Shown: positions 1 through 9,306, counted from the first letter of the stretch. The stretch is 35,056 nt of DNA from a bacterium (GCA_030018905.1 JASEHJ010000008.1:1-35056), one strand, 5' to 3'. Numbers and translations are program-made. The notes: generated from the sequence alone by a model not told the origin.

Positions 1-240
1 CCCGCGCCCGTTACGAATCGGGAGTTTACCCGCGCGCTGGGGGCTGCGCTGGGGCGCCCGGCCGTCCTGCGCGTGCCGGCGTGCGAGTTGCGCCTGGTAG
101 GTGGTGCGGTGGCCGATGAGATGATGCTGGCCAGCCAGAGAGCAACTCCCGCCAAACTACAGGAGCACGGATTCCAGTTCCGGTGGAGTGAACTGGAAAC
201 GGCGCTGCGCGATCTTCTCTCCGGACCGCTGACCGCCTGA
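1..240 (+). CDS. C-terminal fragment of TIGR01777-type (SDR39U1-like) epimerase, DUF1731 region; 5' truncated by window
   Basis: Frame 1 reads PAPVTNREFTRALGAALGRPAVLRVPACELRLVGGAVADEMMLASQRATPAKLQEHGFQFRWSELETALRDLLSGPLTA*, typical of the C-terminus of this family. Confidence 0.85.
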   Translation, partial: PAPVTNREFTRALGAALGRPAVLRVPACELRLVGGAVADEMMLASQRATPAKLQEHGFQFRWSELETALRDLLSGPLTA

Positions 241-526
241 ACTCGCCTCCCAAAGCCGCAAGGACGAGGCGCCCCCTCGGCATGCGCCACGACGGTCTCG
301 CCCGTGGTACACTAACCTGAAGTCCGTGTGGTCGGGGAGGGGGTGCGGAGCAGGACAATCACGGATCCCCAGATCTAGTCCACGTCCCGGCGGCCCTCGT
401 ACCTGACGATCCTCTCACCGACACACAAACCCCAGAGCTTCTTGCACAGATGGGCAGAGCGAATCCCAACCGTGGCGCGGCGCACAGGGCGGCACACCGG
501 CTGAATGGATCCAGGGAGGTGATGAG

Positions 527-820
527 ATGCCTACGTACGTCATCTTGATGAACCTGACAGAGCAGGGCGTCAAGGATCTCAAGGGCGCCCCGGCACGGAT
601 CGAAGCAGCCTCCAAATCCCTCGAGGCGGCTGGGGGGAAGATGAAGGGGTTCTACCTAACGATGGGGCAGTACGACTACGTGGTCATCGCAGAGGGTCCC
701 AGTGACGAAGCGGCGATGCTGCAGCTCTTTGGGCTGGGGATCGCTGGCTACGTCAGGACGACGACGCTCAAAGCGTTCACTGCTCCAGAGTTCGCGGAAC
801 TCCTGAAGAAGCTGCCCTAA
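527..820 (+). CDS. GYD domain-containing protein
   Basis: 97 aa, MPTYVILMNLTEQGVKDLK...GYVRTTTLKAFTAPEF; SD-like aggGAGGTGatgag upstream of the ATG. Confidence 0.85.
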   Translation: MPTYVILMNLTEQGVKDLKGAPARIEAASKSLEAAGGKMKGFYLTMGQYDYVVIAEGPSDEAAMLQLFGLGIAGYVRTTTLKAFTAPEFAELLKKLP

Positions 821-1017
821 TCCGGCAGCCACGGTTAAGAGAGGGTAGAAGGTCTTGAGATCGAAAGCCGGCGTGCCGCCCTGTGCGGCGTTGCATACGA
901 CGGACCCCTAGCGACACCGCTCGGCCCCCTGCACTTGGAGTCTTCTTCCTGCTGGCGGGCGCCCGGACTCGTTGCCTACAACTGCCGGTACGATGTGTCC
1001 CCCGGCAGGAGCAGTGA

Positions 1018-1042
1018 AGGTATCGCGCCGGTGGTGGCGAAT
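1018..1042 (+). promoter_or_regulatory. candidate SigH-like promoter (AGGT-N17-GAAT)
   Basis: AGGT 1018-1021, 17-nt spacer, GGCGAAT with GAAT at 1039-1042, about 57 nt upstream of the SBP start. Confidence 0.45.
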
Positions 1043-1098
1043 CACGGCGAAACGCGGTGGGTGGATTGTAACGCACGCGCCGCAAGGGAGGGATCGGA

Positions 1099-2688
1099 AT
1101 GACACGCGCTCGTCTTGGCCTGCTGGCGGCGGCCCTGGCCCTGGTGCTGGCAGCAGCACCTGTCAGTTCGGGTCCGGCTGCGCCTGTTCGGGGTGGCACG
1201 CTCACCATCGGCCGGCCGGTGGATGCCGTTTCGCTGGATCCGCACTTCGAGACCACGGCACCCGGCGCCTGGATCTACCAGATGATTCTGGAGCCACTGG
1301 TCACCATGGGTCCGGACATGAAGGTCCGGGCCGCCCTGGCAACGGCGTGGCGAGTGATGTCGCCCACGCGCATCCGGTTCACGCTGCGGCGCGACGTGAA
1401 GTTCCACGACGGCACCCCATTCAACGCGGCAGCCGTTAAGTTCACCTTCGATCGGGCGTTCGATCCGCGCAGCATCTCACGGTGGGCCAGCCTGGCCGGC
1501 CCGATCAAGGGTGTCGAGGTTGTGGACGACTTCACGGCAGACCTGGTCACGACCGAGCCCTACGCCCCGCTGCTCCACAGCGCGGCGATGGTCTTCGCGG
1601 GCATAGTAAGCCCCACTGCGGTCGCGCGTCTGGGCGCCGATTTCAGCCGGCGGCCGGTGGGTACGGGTCCGTTCAAGTTCGAGGAGTGGCGCACGAATGA
1701 CCGGATAACCGTGGTGCGCAACGACGACTACTGGGGTCCGAAGGCGCACCTCGACCGCATCGTCTTTCGGGTGATCCCCGAGGAGTCGGCCCGGATGATC
1801 GCGCTGCGCACCGGCGAGGTGGACATGGTACTGGTACCGGCGCCCGCGCAGCTCGCCACGTTCGCGCGCGATCCGGGTTACACGCTGGCCCAGGCCACCG
1901 GACTGCGCGTGGTCTTTATCGGGATGAACCTCACCCGGTCCCCGCTCTCCGATGTCCGCGTGCGCCGCGCACTGGTCATGGCATCCAACCGGAAGGCGAT
2001 TCTGCAGAACATCCTGGAGGGTGCGGCAGGCCCGTCCGACGGCATCCTGGCTCCCGGGGTGTTTGGTTACAAGTCGCTGGGCCTCGACACGCTTTACCCC
2101 TACGACCCAGCGCGCGCCCGGGCGCTGATCCAGGAGGCAGGGTTCCGCCCCGGACCTGATGGGATCATGCAGCGGGACGGCATCCCGCTCACGCTGACCC
2201 TCATAACGGCGCGCGGCAGGTACTTCAAGGACGCCGAGATCGCCGAGGCCTACCAGGCGCAGTTGCGCGAGATCGGGGTGCGCCTCGAGATCAGCTTCCT
2301 GGAGTGGGCCACCGTGTTCACAATGGTGCGGGCTGCCGTGCTGGACGCCCACATGTTCGTGCTGGGATGGGTGACCACGACCGCCGACGCCGACTACACC
2401 CTGCTGCCCATGTTCCGATCCGACCAGGTCCCGCCGCGCGGTTGGAACACCTGGCGGTACTTCAACGCTGAGTTCGACAAACTCGTGGACCAGGCGCGCA
2501 CCAGTCTCAGCCCGCGCGAGCGGGAGGAGCTCTACGGGCGCGCGCAGGAGATGATCGCGCGTGACATCATGTTCGTGCCCTTCTACGTGACGAAGGAGAT
2601 CGCGCTAATGCGCTCCCACGTGAAGGACTTCGTGCCGCACCCGATAGAGTACAACCAGGGCTTTCAATACGTGTGGATTCAGAAGTAG
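1099..2688 (+). CDS. ABC transporter substrate-binding protein, peptide/nickel family (SBP_bac_5)
   Basis: 529 aa with signal peptide; GGTLTIGRPVDAVSLDPHF, VKFHDGTPFNAAAVKFTFDR, GTGPFKFEEW motifs of family 5 SBPs; SD GGGAGGGA upstream. Confidence 0.95.
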   Translation: MTRARLGLLAAALALVLAAAPVSSGPAAPVRGGTLTIGRPVDAVSLDPHFETTAPGAWIYQMILEPLVTMGPDMKVRAALATAWRVMSPTRIRFTLRRDVKFHDGTPFNAAAVKFTFDRAFDPRSISRWASLAGPIKGVEVVDDFTADLVTTEPYAPLLHSAAMVFAGIVSPTAVARLGADFSRRPVGTGPFKFEEWRTNDRITVVRNDDYWGPKAHLDRIVFRVIPEESARMIALRTGEVDMVLVPAPAQLATFARDPGYTLAQATGLRVVFIGMNLTRSPLSDVRVRRALVMASNRKAILQNILEGAAGPSDGILAPGVFGYKSLGLDTLYPYDPARARALIQEAGFRPGPDGIMQRDGIPLTLTLITARGRYFKDAEIAEAYQAQLREIGVRLEISFLEWATVFTMVRAAVLDAHMFVLGWVTTTADADYTLLPMFRSDQVPPRGWNTWRYFNAEFDKLVDQARTSLSPREREELYGRAQEMIARDIMFVPFYVTKEIALMRSHVKDFVPHPIEYNQGFQYVWIQK

Positions 2689-2703
2689 GCTCGGTTCGCC
2701 GCG

Positions 2704-2739
2704 GGGCGGAGGGGTTGGGACGCCCAGCCCCTTCCGCCC
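2704..2739 (+). other. intercistronic stem-loop between SBP and permease genes
   Basis: GGGCGGAGGGGTTGGG-ACG-CCCAGCCCCTTCCGCCC: about 16 bp stem with one bulge and one G-T wobble; no T-tract follows. Confidence 0.75.
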
Positions 2740-2774
2740 TGCACCGCGCAACTGCCGCCTGATCCTGATCTGAC

Positions 2775-3695
2775 ATGACGCGATTCGTCCTCCGCCGACT
2801 GCTGGCGATGATCCCCGTGCTGCTGGGGGTCGTCCTCCTTATCATGGTGACGATAGACCTGATTCCCGGCGACCCGGCGGCCCTGATGCTCGGTCAGGGC
2901 GCCACGCCCGAGATGGTTGCGAAGCTGCGGGCCTCCCTCGACCTGGATCAGCCGCTTCCGGTCAGGTACGTTCGATACATCGCACGCCTGCTGCGCGGCG
3001 ACCTGGGCCGTTCGGTCCGAGAAGGCCGCCGGGTGAACACCGAGATCGCCGATGTCTGGCCCGCGACGGTGCAGTTGGGGCTTGCCGCGATGACGCTTGC
3101 CGTCGCGATTGGCATTCCGGTCGGGATGATGTCGGCCCGCCGGCCCTACTCGCTGCTCGACAACTTGGTCCGCATCGTCTCGCTGGCGGGTCTCTCGATG
3201 CCGATCTTCTGGACCGGGATCATGCTGGTTGTGGTGTTCAGTCTCTGGCTGGGATGGCTCCCCGCAGGCGGCCGGGGCTCGTGGTATCACCTCATTTTGC
3301 CGGCCGTGACCCTGGCGACGCCCAGCATCGCGATGCTGGCGCGAATGACACGCTCGACGATGCTGGATGTCCTGCGGGAGGATTACATCCGGACCGCCCA
3401 GGCGAAGGGCGTGGCTACGCGCGGCGTGATGGTCCGCCACGCGCTGCGCAACGCGCTGATCCCGGTTGTGACCATCCTGGGCCTGCAAACCGGCCAGTTG
3501 CTTGGGGGTGCGGTGCTTACCGAGACGGTCTTCGCGTGGCCCGGCATCGGGCGCATGCTCGTGCGCGCGATCTTCGCACGCGACTACGTCCTCCTGCAGG
3601 GAGGCGTGCTCGTCCTGGCGGTCACGTTTGTGATGATCAACCTTCTGGTGGATCTCTCGTACGCATACCTAGATCCCCGGATTACCTACCAATGA
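2775..3695 (+). CDS. ABC transporter permease, DppB/OppB type
   Basis: 306 aa; MTRFVLRRLLAMIPVLLGV, EDYIRTAQAKGVATRGVMVRHALRNALIPVVTILGLQ (EAA loop), DLSYAYLDPRITYQ C-terminus. Confidence 0.95.
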   Translation: MTRFVLRRLLAMIPVLLGVVLLIMVTIDLIPGDPAALMLGQGATPEMVAKLRASLDLDQPLPVRYVRYIARLLRGDLGRSVREGRRVNTEIADVWPATVQLGLAAMTLAVAIGIPVGMMSARRPYSLLDNLVRIVSLAGLSMPIFWTGIMLVVVFSLWLGWLPAGGRGSWYHLILPAVTLATPSIAMLARMTRSTMLDVLREDYIRTAQAKGVATRGVMVRHALRNALIPVVTILGLQTGQLLGGAVLTETVFAWPGIGRMLVRAIFARDYVLLQGGVLVLAVTFVMINLLVDLSYAYLDPRITYQ

Positions 3696-4561
3696 CGGCG
3701 GCGGTGCAGGGCACACCTCACGTCTCAGCCGGGGCGGCCATGTGGAAGCGGTTCCGCCGTAACCGGCTGGCCCTGATGGGCCTGGTCATCGTCGGGTTCC
3801 TGATGGTGTTGGCGATTCTATCCCCGATGCTTGCACCGGCCGACCCCGCCCGTCAGACCCTCGACGACAAGCGGATGGCACCGGGCATCAAGTACAAGCT
3901 GGGCGCCGATGAGTTCGGCCGAGACATAGCCAGCCGCCTGATCTACGGCAGCCGCGTCGCGCTGGTGGTGGGGCTTGTCTCGGTGCTGATAGCCTTGCTG
4001 CTGGGGACCGCGCTTGGCACCGTGGCGGGCTATCTCGGCGGCGGGGTCGACGAGGTTGTAATGCGCGCCATGGACGTGCTACTCGCGTTTCCCTACCTGC
4101 TGCTTGCGATCGCAATAGTGAGCGCGTTGGGGCCCGGCTTGGCGAACACGATCCTGGCCGTGGGCATCTGGGCCACCCCAGCCTTTGCACGAGTGGTTCG
4201 CGGTTCGGTGATATCCGTAAAGGAGCAGGAGTACGTGCAGGCTGCCCGCGCGATAGGCGCCAGCACATCCCGCATCATCGTGCGGCACGTTCTGCCCAAC
4301 TGCATCTCCGTTGTGGTGGTGTACTCGGCCCTATACATGGCCAGCGCGATCCTGTTGGAAGCCGCGCTCTCCTTCCTGGGGTTGGGAATCCAGCCGCCGA
4401 CTCCCTCGTGGGGGTTGATGGTAAGCACGGGTCGCGACTACCTGGTGATTGCGCCTCACATCGCCACGTTCCCGGGCCTGGCAATCGCGTTTGCGGTGCT
4501 GGGATTCAACCTCCTCGGCGACGGACTCCGCGATGCGCTGGACCCGAAGCTCAGGACATAG
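3692..4561 (+). CDS. ABC transporter permease, DppC/OppC type
   Basis: ATG at 3692 overlaps the upstream stop (ATGA). MTAAVQGTPHVSAGAAMWKRFRRNRLALMGL...ADEFGRDIASRLIYGSR...GDGLRDALDPKLRT; the longer ORF 3254-4561 includes an out-of-frame overlap with dppB. Confidence 0.93.
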   Translation: MTAAVQGTPHVSAGAAMWKRFRRNRLALMGLVIVGFLMVLAILSPMLAPADPARQTLDDKRMAPGIKYKLGADEFGRDIASRLIYGSRVALVVGLVSVLIALLLGTALGTVAGYLGGGVDEVVMRAMDVLLAFPYLLLAIAIVSALGPGLANTILAVGIWATPAFARVVRGSVISVKEQEYVQAARAIGASTSRIIVRHVLPNCISVVVVYSALYMASAILLEAALSFLGLGIQPPTPSWGLMVSTGRDYLVIAPHIATFPGLAIAFAVLGFNLLGDGLRDALDPKLRT

Positions 4562-4588
4562 AGGCTAAGGGGTTCTCCTGGAGGAGTC

Positions 4589-5536
4589 ATGAACGCGAAC
4601 TTCGTCGTGGGTACTGCTTCGGCCGGTCCCGGGGAGAAGGGGTTCGGCACGCTGGGGGTCCCCGGCACCGGGGTGACCATGCCCGTGGCTGTGATCCAAG
4701 GGCGGACACCCGGGCCGTGCGTGTGCATCACCGCGGGAGTGCACGGCGCCGAGTACGTCGGCATAGAGGCGGCCATACGGACGATCGGCGGCCTGGACCC
4801 CCTCGCGCTTTCGGGGACGGTTGTTGTCGTGCCGGTGGTGAACACCCCAGCTTTTGCCGCCAGGTCCATCTACGTCTGCCCGCTGGACGGCAAGAACCTG
4901 AACCGGGTGTTTCCAGGCTCGCGAGAGGGCACACCCTCGGAGCGCATGGCCCACGCCCTCTTTGCCTCCGCGATCCGCGGCGCCGACGCGTACATTGACC
5001 TGCACGGCGGCGACCTCAACGAGGCGCTGTTGCCGTTCACCATCTACTTCGGCGGGGCAGACCCGGAGATAGTTGCGCGATCGTGCGAGATGGCCGAGGC
5101 CTTCGGCATCTCCCACATCATCGAGGGCTCGGTAGCGGGTTCCGCGTTCGAGGCCGCATCCGTGGCCGGGATACCATCCATCCTTCCAGAAGCCGGCGGG
5201 CAGGGCATTCTCGACGAGGCCATGGTGGCGATCCACCTGCGCGGGATCAGGAACGTGCTTTCCACGTTGGGTGTTATTCCTGGGGCAGTGGAGCCGGCGG
5301 CGCCGCCGGTGCACGTCAAGCGGTTTCTGTGGTTGCGCTCGGACCACGCCGGGCTTTTCTACCCCCGCGTGGCCGTGGGCGACTCGGTGGCTGAAGGAGA
5401 GGTGCTCGGCGAGATCCGCGACTGGTTCGGCCGGCGCCTCGCTCTGGTGAACAGCCCGGCGCACGGCTCGGTTCTGTTCCTGGTGACCACGCCGGCAACC
5501 AACCCGGGAGATCCGCTCCTAGCTATCGGCGCCTAA
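4589..5536 (+). CDS. succinylglutamate desuccinylase/aspartoacylase family protein
   Basis: HGAE zinc motif (TAGVHGAEYVGIEAA), DLHGGD, and C-terminal barrel-like domain; SD CTGGAGGAG upstream. Confidence 0.9.
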   Translation: MNANFVVGTASAGPGEKGFGTLGVPGTGVTMPVAVIQGRTPGPCVCITAGVHGAEYVGIEAAIRTIGGLDPLALSGTVVVVPVVNTPAFAARSIYVCPLDGKNLNRVFPGSREGTPSERMAHALFASAIRGADAYIDLHGGDLNEALLPFTIYFGGADPEIVARSCEMAEAFGISHIIEGSVAGSAFEAASVAGIPSILPEAGGQGILDEAMVAIHLRGIRNVLSTLGVIPGAVEPAAPPVHVKRFLWLRSDHAGLFYPRVAVGDSVAEGEVLGEIRDWFGRRLALVNSPAHGSVLFLVTTPATNPGDPLLAIGA

Positions 5537-7301
5537 CCTCTGCCCGCGCATCGCGCACGGTTGCTTCTGTCATCTCCGCTGCCAGGGACAGCGCGAACTG
5601 GACGGCGTTCAGGTCGCGCACCGCGCGTACCTCCAGCGGCCTGACCGCTTCGGGCGCAGCCGTTGCCTGCGCGCGGACCGCATCCAGCAGCGGCGTGTCG
5701 TGCTGCTCGAGCGCCGCGTCGTGGTCAAAGCGATCGCCCCGGGTGTGATCCGCGGGAATCAGCACACGCCCTAGCGCCATCAGGCAGTTGTTGAGTGCGC
5801 GCACCGCCGGCTTCCGTGGTTTTGCGCGTAGCCCACGGGCAAGCCGACCGAGTGCCTCGGTAGCCTTCACCAGACGCTGCGCCTCGGCAACCGCTGGCCG
5901 GAGATCCGCCCGCCGGCCGACCCCTTGCCTGAGTGCGCGTAGCTTCCGGAGCCAGGCGCGTGCCGTGGCCTGGTAGTCCAGCGGCAGGACCGGCTCTGTG
6001 CAGAACGCGTGGACGATGCCGAGATAGATCCTGCAGTCACGCTCAAGCGCATCCGGGTCGATCTTGTCGGGGAGGTCCTCGGTGGTGTGCCACCACCAAC
6101 CCAGGCCTCCTGTGGCCCCCCCGGTGCGGATGTTGAAGTCCTGACTGGCATTGGCCGAGTCCGCGGGCTGTTCGGACAGGCTCATGAGCAGCGAGGGGAT
6201 GCCCACGCCGAGGAACGACTGATCCCCGGCACGGCCGACGCGGCCTCCCTCGAACCGGCCGCCGGTCACCTCCGCTATGACACGGTCGGCCACACCGCTG
6301 GTCTCGGGCATCGCATAGGCGTGAGGATTGATGACCGCGCCGCGGCCGCCGACCGAGTCCACGTTGACGTGCGCCACGCACCGTTCGTCCAGTTCTTGCC
6401 AGTGATGGTCGGCGTACCAGGTGGACCCCGAGTAGCGGCCGTGCGAGTGTCCGGACCAGAACGCCAGGCGCACTCCCCGGTAGCGCCGCATGCGCGCCAG
6501 CACTCGGGCGACCTCGATCATGGTAGCGTTGGCCGTGCCGTTGTCCATCGCGCCGCGGTGCCAGGAATCCAGGTGTCCGGCCAGCAGCACGAACGTATCC
6601 TCGACCTCGCCGGGCAGGTCCGCCGTCAGCAGCGGGATCTTGCGCCAGCGCGTGTCCACTTTGGCGGTAATGCGCGCGCGCAGCTCTTCGGCCGCGACGG
6701 ACTTACGCAGGATGTCTCCCTCGGGTTGCGCCACCGAGACCACCGGCACGCCAGGCAGTTTGCGCACCCCTTCTGGAGTGGGGCTTCCCCAGACCGGGGA
6801 GACGATCATCTCGTGGACCAGGGGATCGCGGTTGAGGAAGATCAGTCCGACGGCGCCGGCCATCTCCGCCGCGTGCACGCGGTCAGGAGTGGCCAGCCCG
6901 TCCACCACCGCTATCTTTCCTATCGGATGGGCCGCGGCCAGTTCGGCGGATCGCCCGCTGCCCGCATACACCGCCAGGGCCTCGACGCCCTCAGGCCCCG
7001 TGCCTGCCGCGAAGGAGTGCGTGACACAGGCCACGGGCCCGCCCTGGCCGCGAGCCGGGATGACCAGGAGCGAGGCCTCACCCGGCAGGCTGACAAGGGA
7101 ATCGTGCAGGATCAGGCGTGTGGAGCATCCGGCTGCGCGTAGCCGACGCCGCACATAATTGAAGGATTCTATCTCCTCCGGTGTCCCCGACAGCCGGACC
7201 CACCGGGCCAGGGTCTCGACATCGGCCATCAACCTCTTGGCGCTCACCTGATCGTAAGGAGCTGCGTCCCTGCCTACGCGTGCCATCGCGCGCCTCCTCA
7301 T
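5523..7301 (-). CDS. M28 family peptidase-like protein with PA-like insert
   Basis: AGHLDSWHRGAMDNGTANATMIEVARVL and NVDSVGG motifs; ATG at 7301 overlaps the upstream SDR stop (ATGA); alternative start at 7286. The ORF track extends it artificially to 7667. Confidence 0.85.
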   Translation of the reverse strand: MRRRAMARVGRDAAPYDQVSAKRLMADVETLARWVRLSGTPEEIESFNYVRRRLRAAGCSTRLILHDSLVSLPGEASLLVIPARGQGGPVACVTHSFAAGTGPEGVEALAVYAGSGRSAELAAAHPIGKIAVVDGLATPDRVHAAEMAGAVGLIFLNRDPLVHEMIVSPVWGSPTPEGVRKLPGVPVVSVAQPEGDILRKSVAAEELRARITAKVDTRWRKIPLLTADLPGEVEDTFVLLAGHLDSWHRGAMDNGTANATMIEVARVLARMRRYRGVRLAFWSGHSHGRYSGSTWYADHHWQELDERCVAHVNVDSVGGRGAVINPHAYAMPETSGVADRVIAEVTGGRFEGGRVGRAGDQSFLGVGIPSLLMSLSEQPADSANASQDFNIRTGGATGGLGWWWHTTEDLPDKIDPDALERDCRIYLGIVHAFCTEPVLPLDYQATARAWLRKLRALRQGVGRRADLRPAVAEAQRLVKATEALGRLARGLRAKPRKPAVRALNNCLMALGRVLIPADHTRGDRFDHDAALEQHDTPLLDAVRAQATAAPEAVRPLEVRAVRDLNAVQFALSLAAEMTEATVRDARAEVRRR

Positions 7302-8092
7302 CCCAGCATCCACCGTCCACCGTCCACGCTCAGCGTCTGTCCCGTCACGTATCCGGCTTCCTCCGAGGCGAAGAAGAGCGCGGCGTGCGCGATCTCCTCC
7401 GGCCGGCCCAGGCGCTTGATCGCCAGGGCGTTGAAGAACGCCTGCTGCCCCGCTGCGCCCAGCGCTTCCCACTGGCGCTGGGAGGATGGGTTCGAGAGCA
7501 CGAACCCCGGCGCCACCGAGTTTGCGGTGATACCGAACTGTCCCAGCTCGCGGGCGATCTGCCGGGTGAATCCGATCAGACCGGCCTTGGCGCTGGCATA
7601 GGCCTGGATTCCGGTCTGGCTGTAGCTCCGGCCGGCGCCTGATGAGATGGTGACTATCCGCCCCCATCCCCGCGCCTTCATCCCTGGGACCACCTCGCGC
7701 ACCAGGAGGAACGCGGCTTCTAGGTTGACGGCGACGATCGCGCGCCAGTCATCTTCGGTAACCTCTTCCACCGGTTGCGCCACCTGCCCGAGCACGCCCC
7801 CGGCAGAGTGCACCAGAATGTCTGTGCCGCCGTCTTGCGCGGTGATCTCGGCTATGAGGGCGCGCACCGCGTCCGGCCGGCTGACATCAACAACCCGGCC
7901 AACGGCAACGCTACCCGCATCGCCACCCGCATCGCGACACCGGCGCACGGTTTCCTCGAGCGGCTCCTCCAGGACGTCGCAGACCCAAACCTTGGCCCCA
8001 TCCCGCACGAGCGCTTCGGCGATCGCCGCGCCTATGCCGTGCGCCGCCCCGCTTACCACCGCAACCCTACGCGCGAGTCCGCTGCTATGCAT
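7298..8092 (-). CDS. SDR family NAD(P)-dependent oxidoreductase
   Basis: MHSSGLARRVAVVSGAAHGIGAAIAEAL; YxxxK (YASAK) active site; C-terminal GYVTGQTLSVDGGRWML. Confidence 0.93.
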   Translation of the reverse strand: MHSSGLARRVAVVSGAAHGIGAAIAEALVRDGAKVWVCDVLEEPLEETVRRCRDAGGDAGSVAVGRVVDVSRPDAVRALIAEITAQDGGTDILVHSAGGVLGQVAQPVEEVTEDDWRAIVAVNLEAAFLLVREVVPGMKARGWGRIVTISSGAGRSYSQTGIQAYASAKAGLIGFTRQIARELGQFGITANSVAPGFVLSNPSSQRQWEALGAAGQQAFFNALAIKRLGRPEEIAHAALFFASEEAGYVTGQTLSVDGGRWMLG

Positions 8093-9143
8093 GGTTGCTC
8101 TCCGATCCGTAGGCCCGCGCGCTGACCGCTGCCAGGGCCGCGATGTTGTCCCAGGACATCTGGCGCGCGCCGGATTCGATCTCAAGGATCATCCCGCCCA
8201 GCGCCTCCACAAGCGGGATCGGCAGGCCGTGCCGGAGCGCGCGGGCGCGCAGCTCGTTCACCATTGATTCCACCTCGGTCTTGCGTTTGCGGACCGCCAG
8301 GTCGCGCCAGATGCCGCTCTTCGCCTTCAACGACTTCCGGTTGAACGCCACCAGGGCATCGAGGCTGGCCTCCACTTTGCCGTCATCACGCCGCGGGGGA
8401 AAGGCAAATGCGGGTGGGTCGAACCCGTCGAAGCCTTCCGGCCGGACGCCCTCGGCCGCGGCCACGGCTAGAACCTCGGCGGCCACGTTGGTCAGGACCG
8501 GCCGTGCGGTGGAATCGGAAAGCACATCCGCGATAGGCGCGTCCACGAGCGCTGTGGTCTTCAGGATGGCCCCGTAGGCGTGCTTGCCCCACAGATAACC
8601 CCAGATGTTGGAAGTGGCCTGTGTGTTTGGCATGAAATCAAGCAGGATCTTGACCAATCGCCCCAGGCGGTCGCTCTCGGAGCCGTCGAGTTCGCCGACG
8701 TAGAGGGCGCCCGAACCGCCGTACAGGATACGGCCCGGTTCGAGGTAGTCGGCGCCGAAGTTGACGAAGGCCCCGATCGTCCTCTCGCGTCCGACGACCG
8801 CGGCGATCCGTTCTTCATTGAAGCCGTTCTGCATAGAGACGACCGCGCCGTTTGGCGCCAGGTGGGGGGCCAGTTGCGCTGTGGCCAGGTCGGTGTGCAT
8901 GGTCTTCACGGCCAGGAACACCATTCCCAGCGGGCCTCGGATCTCCAGGGGAGTGAAGGCCGGTGCCAGCACGGTAAACGTCTCGCCGCTGCCCTCGATG
9001 GTCAGTCCGCGCTCGTTGATCGCGCGCACGTGCTCTTCGACAGCGTCCACGAACGTCACCCCGTGGCCGGCACGGACCAGACAGGCGCCGATTGTACCCC
9101 CGATCGCGCCGGCCCCAACGACGGTGATGTGATCAGATGGCAT
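8085..9143 (-). CDS. 2-dehydropantoate 2-reductase family protein
   Basis: HITVVGAGAIGGTIGACLVRAGHGVTFVD nucleotide-binding N-terminus; AVKTMHT and C-terminal ketopantoate reductase region; SD GGAAGGAGGT upstream on the minus strand. Confidence 0.88.
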   Translation of the reverse strand: MPSDHITVVGAGAIGGTIGACLVRAGHGVTFVDAVEEHVRAINERGLTIEGSGETFTVLAPAFTPLEIRGPLGMVFLAVKTMHTDLATAQLAPHLAPNGAVVSMQNGFNEERIAAVVGRERTIGAFVNFGADYLEPGRILYGGSGALYVGELDGSESDRLGRLVKILLDFMPNTQATSNIWGYLWGKHAYGAILKTTALVDAPIADVLSDSTARPVLTNVAAEVLAVAAAEGVRPEGFDGFDPPAFAFPPRRDDGKVEASLDALVAFNRKSLKAKSGIWRDLAVRKRKTEVESMVNELRARALRHGLPIPLVEALGGMILEIESGARQMSWDNIAALAAVSARAYGSESNHA

Positions 9144-9174
9144 AACCGCGACCTCCTTCCAGAATCGGCAGAAG

Positions 9175-9200
9175 ATTCGCCTGCCCCGCAGGTCCTACCT
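9175..9200 (-). promoter_or_regulatory. candidate SigH-like promoter (AGGT-N18-GAAT) for the panE-like/SDR/M28 operon
   Basis: Minus strand GCAGGTAGGACCTGCGGGGCAGGCGAATC; GAAT lies about 32 nt before the ATG at 9143. Confidence 0.45.
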
Positions 9201-9264
9201 GCAACTCACCTCAGGCAGCAGTTGCGGGGTGTGGGTTCCGTATCTCTTGGATCAGTACGAAGCG

Positions 9265-9293
9265 TTGACCCGGCTCCGGCCGGTTGCTAGACT
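9265..9293 (+). promoter_or_regulatory. SigA/Sig70-like promoter for tRNA-Phe
   Basis: TTGACC (9265-9270), 17-nt spacer, TAGACT (9288-9293), 13 nt before the tRNA 5' end. Confidence 0.6.
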
Positions 9294-9306
9294 ACAAGGC
9301 GCGGGT

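Noticed and set aside
300-420. Possible small structured RNA (SRP-like or riboswitch) before the GYD gene
   Set aside because: Some GC-rich pairing but none of the conserved SRP, GEMM or glycine riboswitch core sequences could be identified.
461-464. GAAT (AGCGAATCC) upstream of the GYD gene as another SigH-like site
   Set aside because: No AGG at 17 or 18 nt upstream.
1477-2352. Long minus-strand ORF (291 aa) antisense to the SBP gene
   Set aside because: GC-rich antisense frame with no recognisable family; the sense frame is a clear SBP_bac_5.
2679-3488. Minus-strand ORF (269 aa) antisense to the permease
   Set aside because: His/Arg/Gln-rich low-complexity translation typical of antisense frames; the sense frame is a clear DppB.
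7905-7945. Short direct repeat (acccgcatcgcc-acccgcatcgc) inside the SDR gene
   Set aside because: Two imperfect copies within the coding frame; consistent with coding composition.
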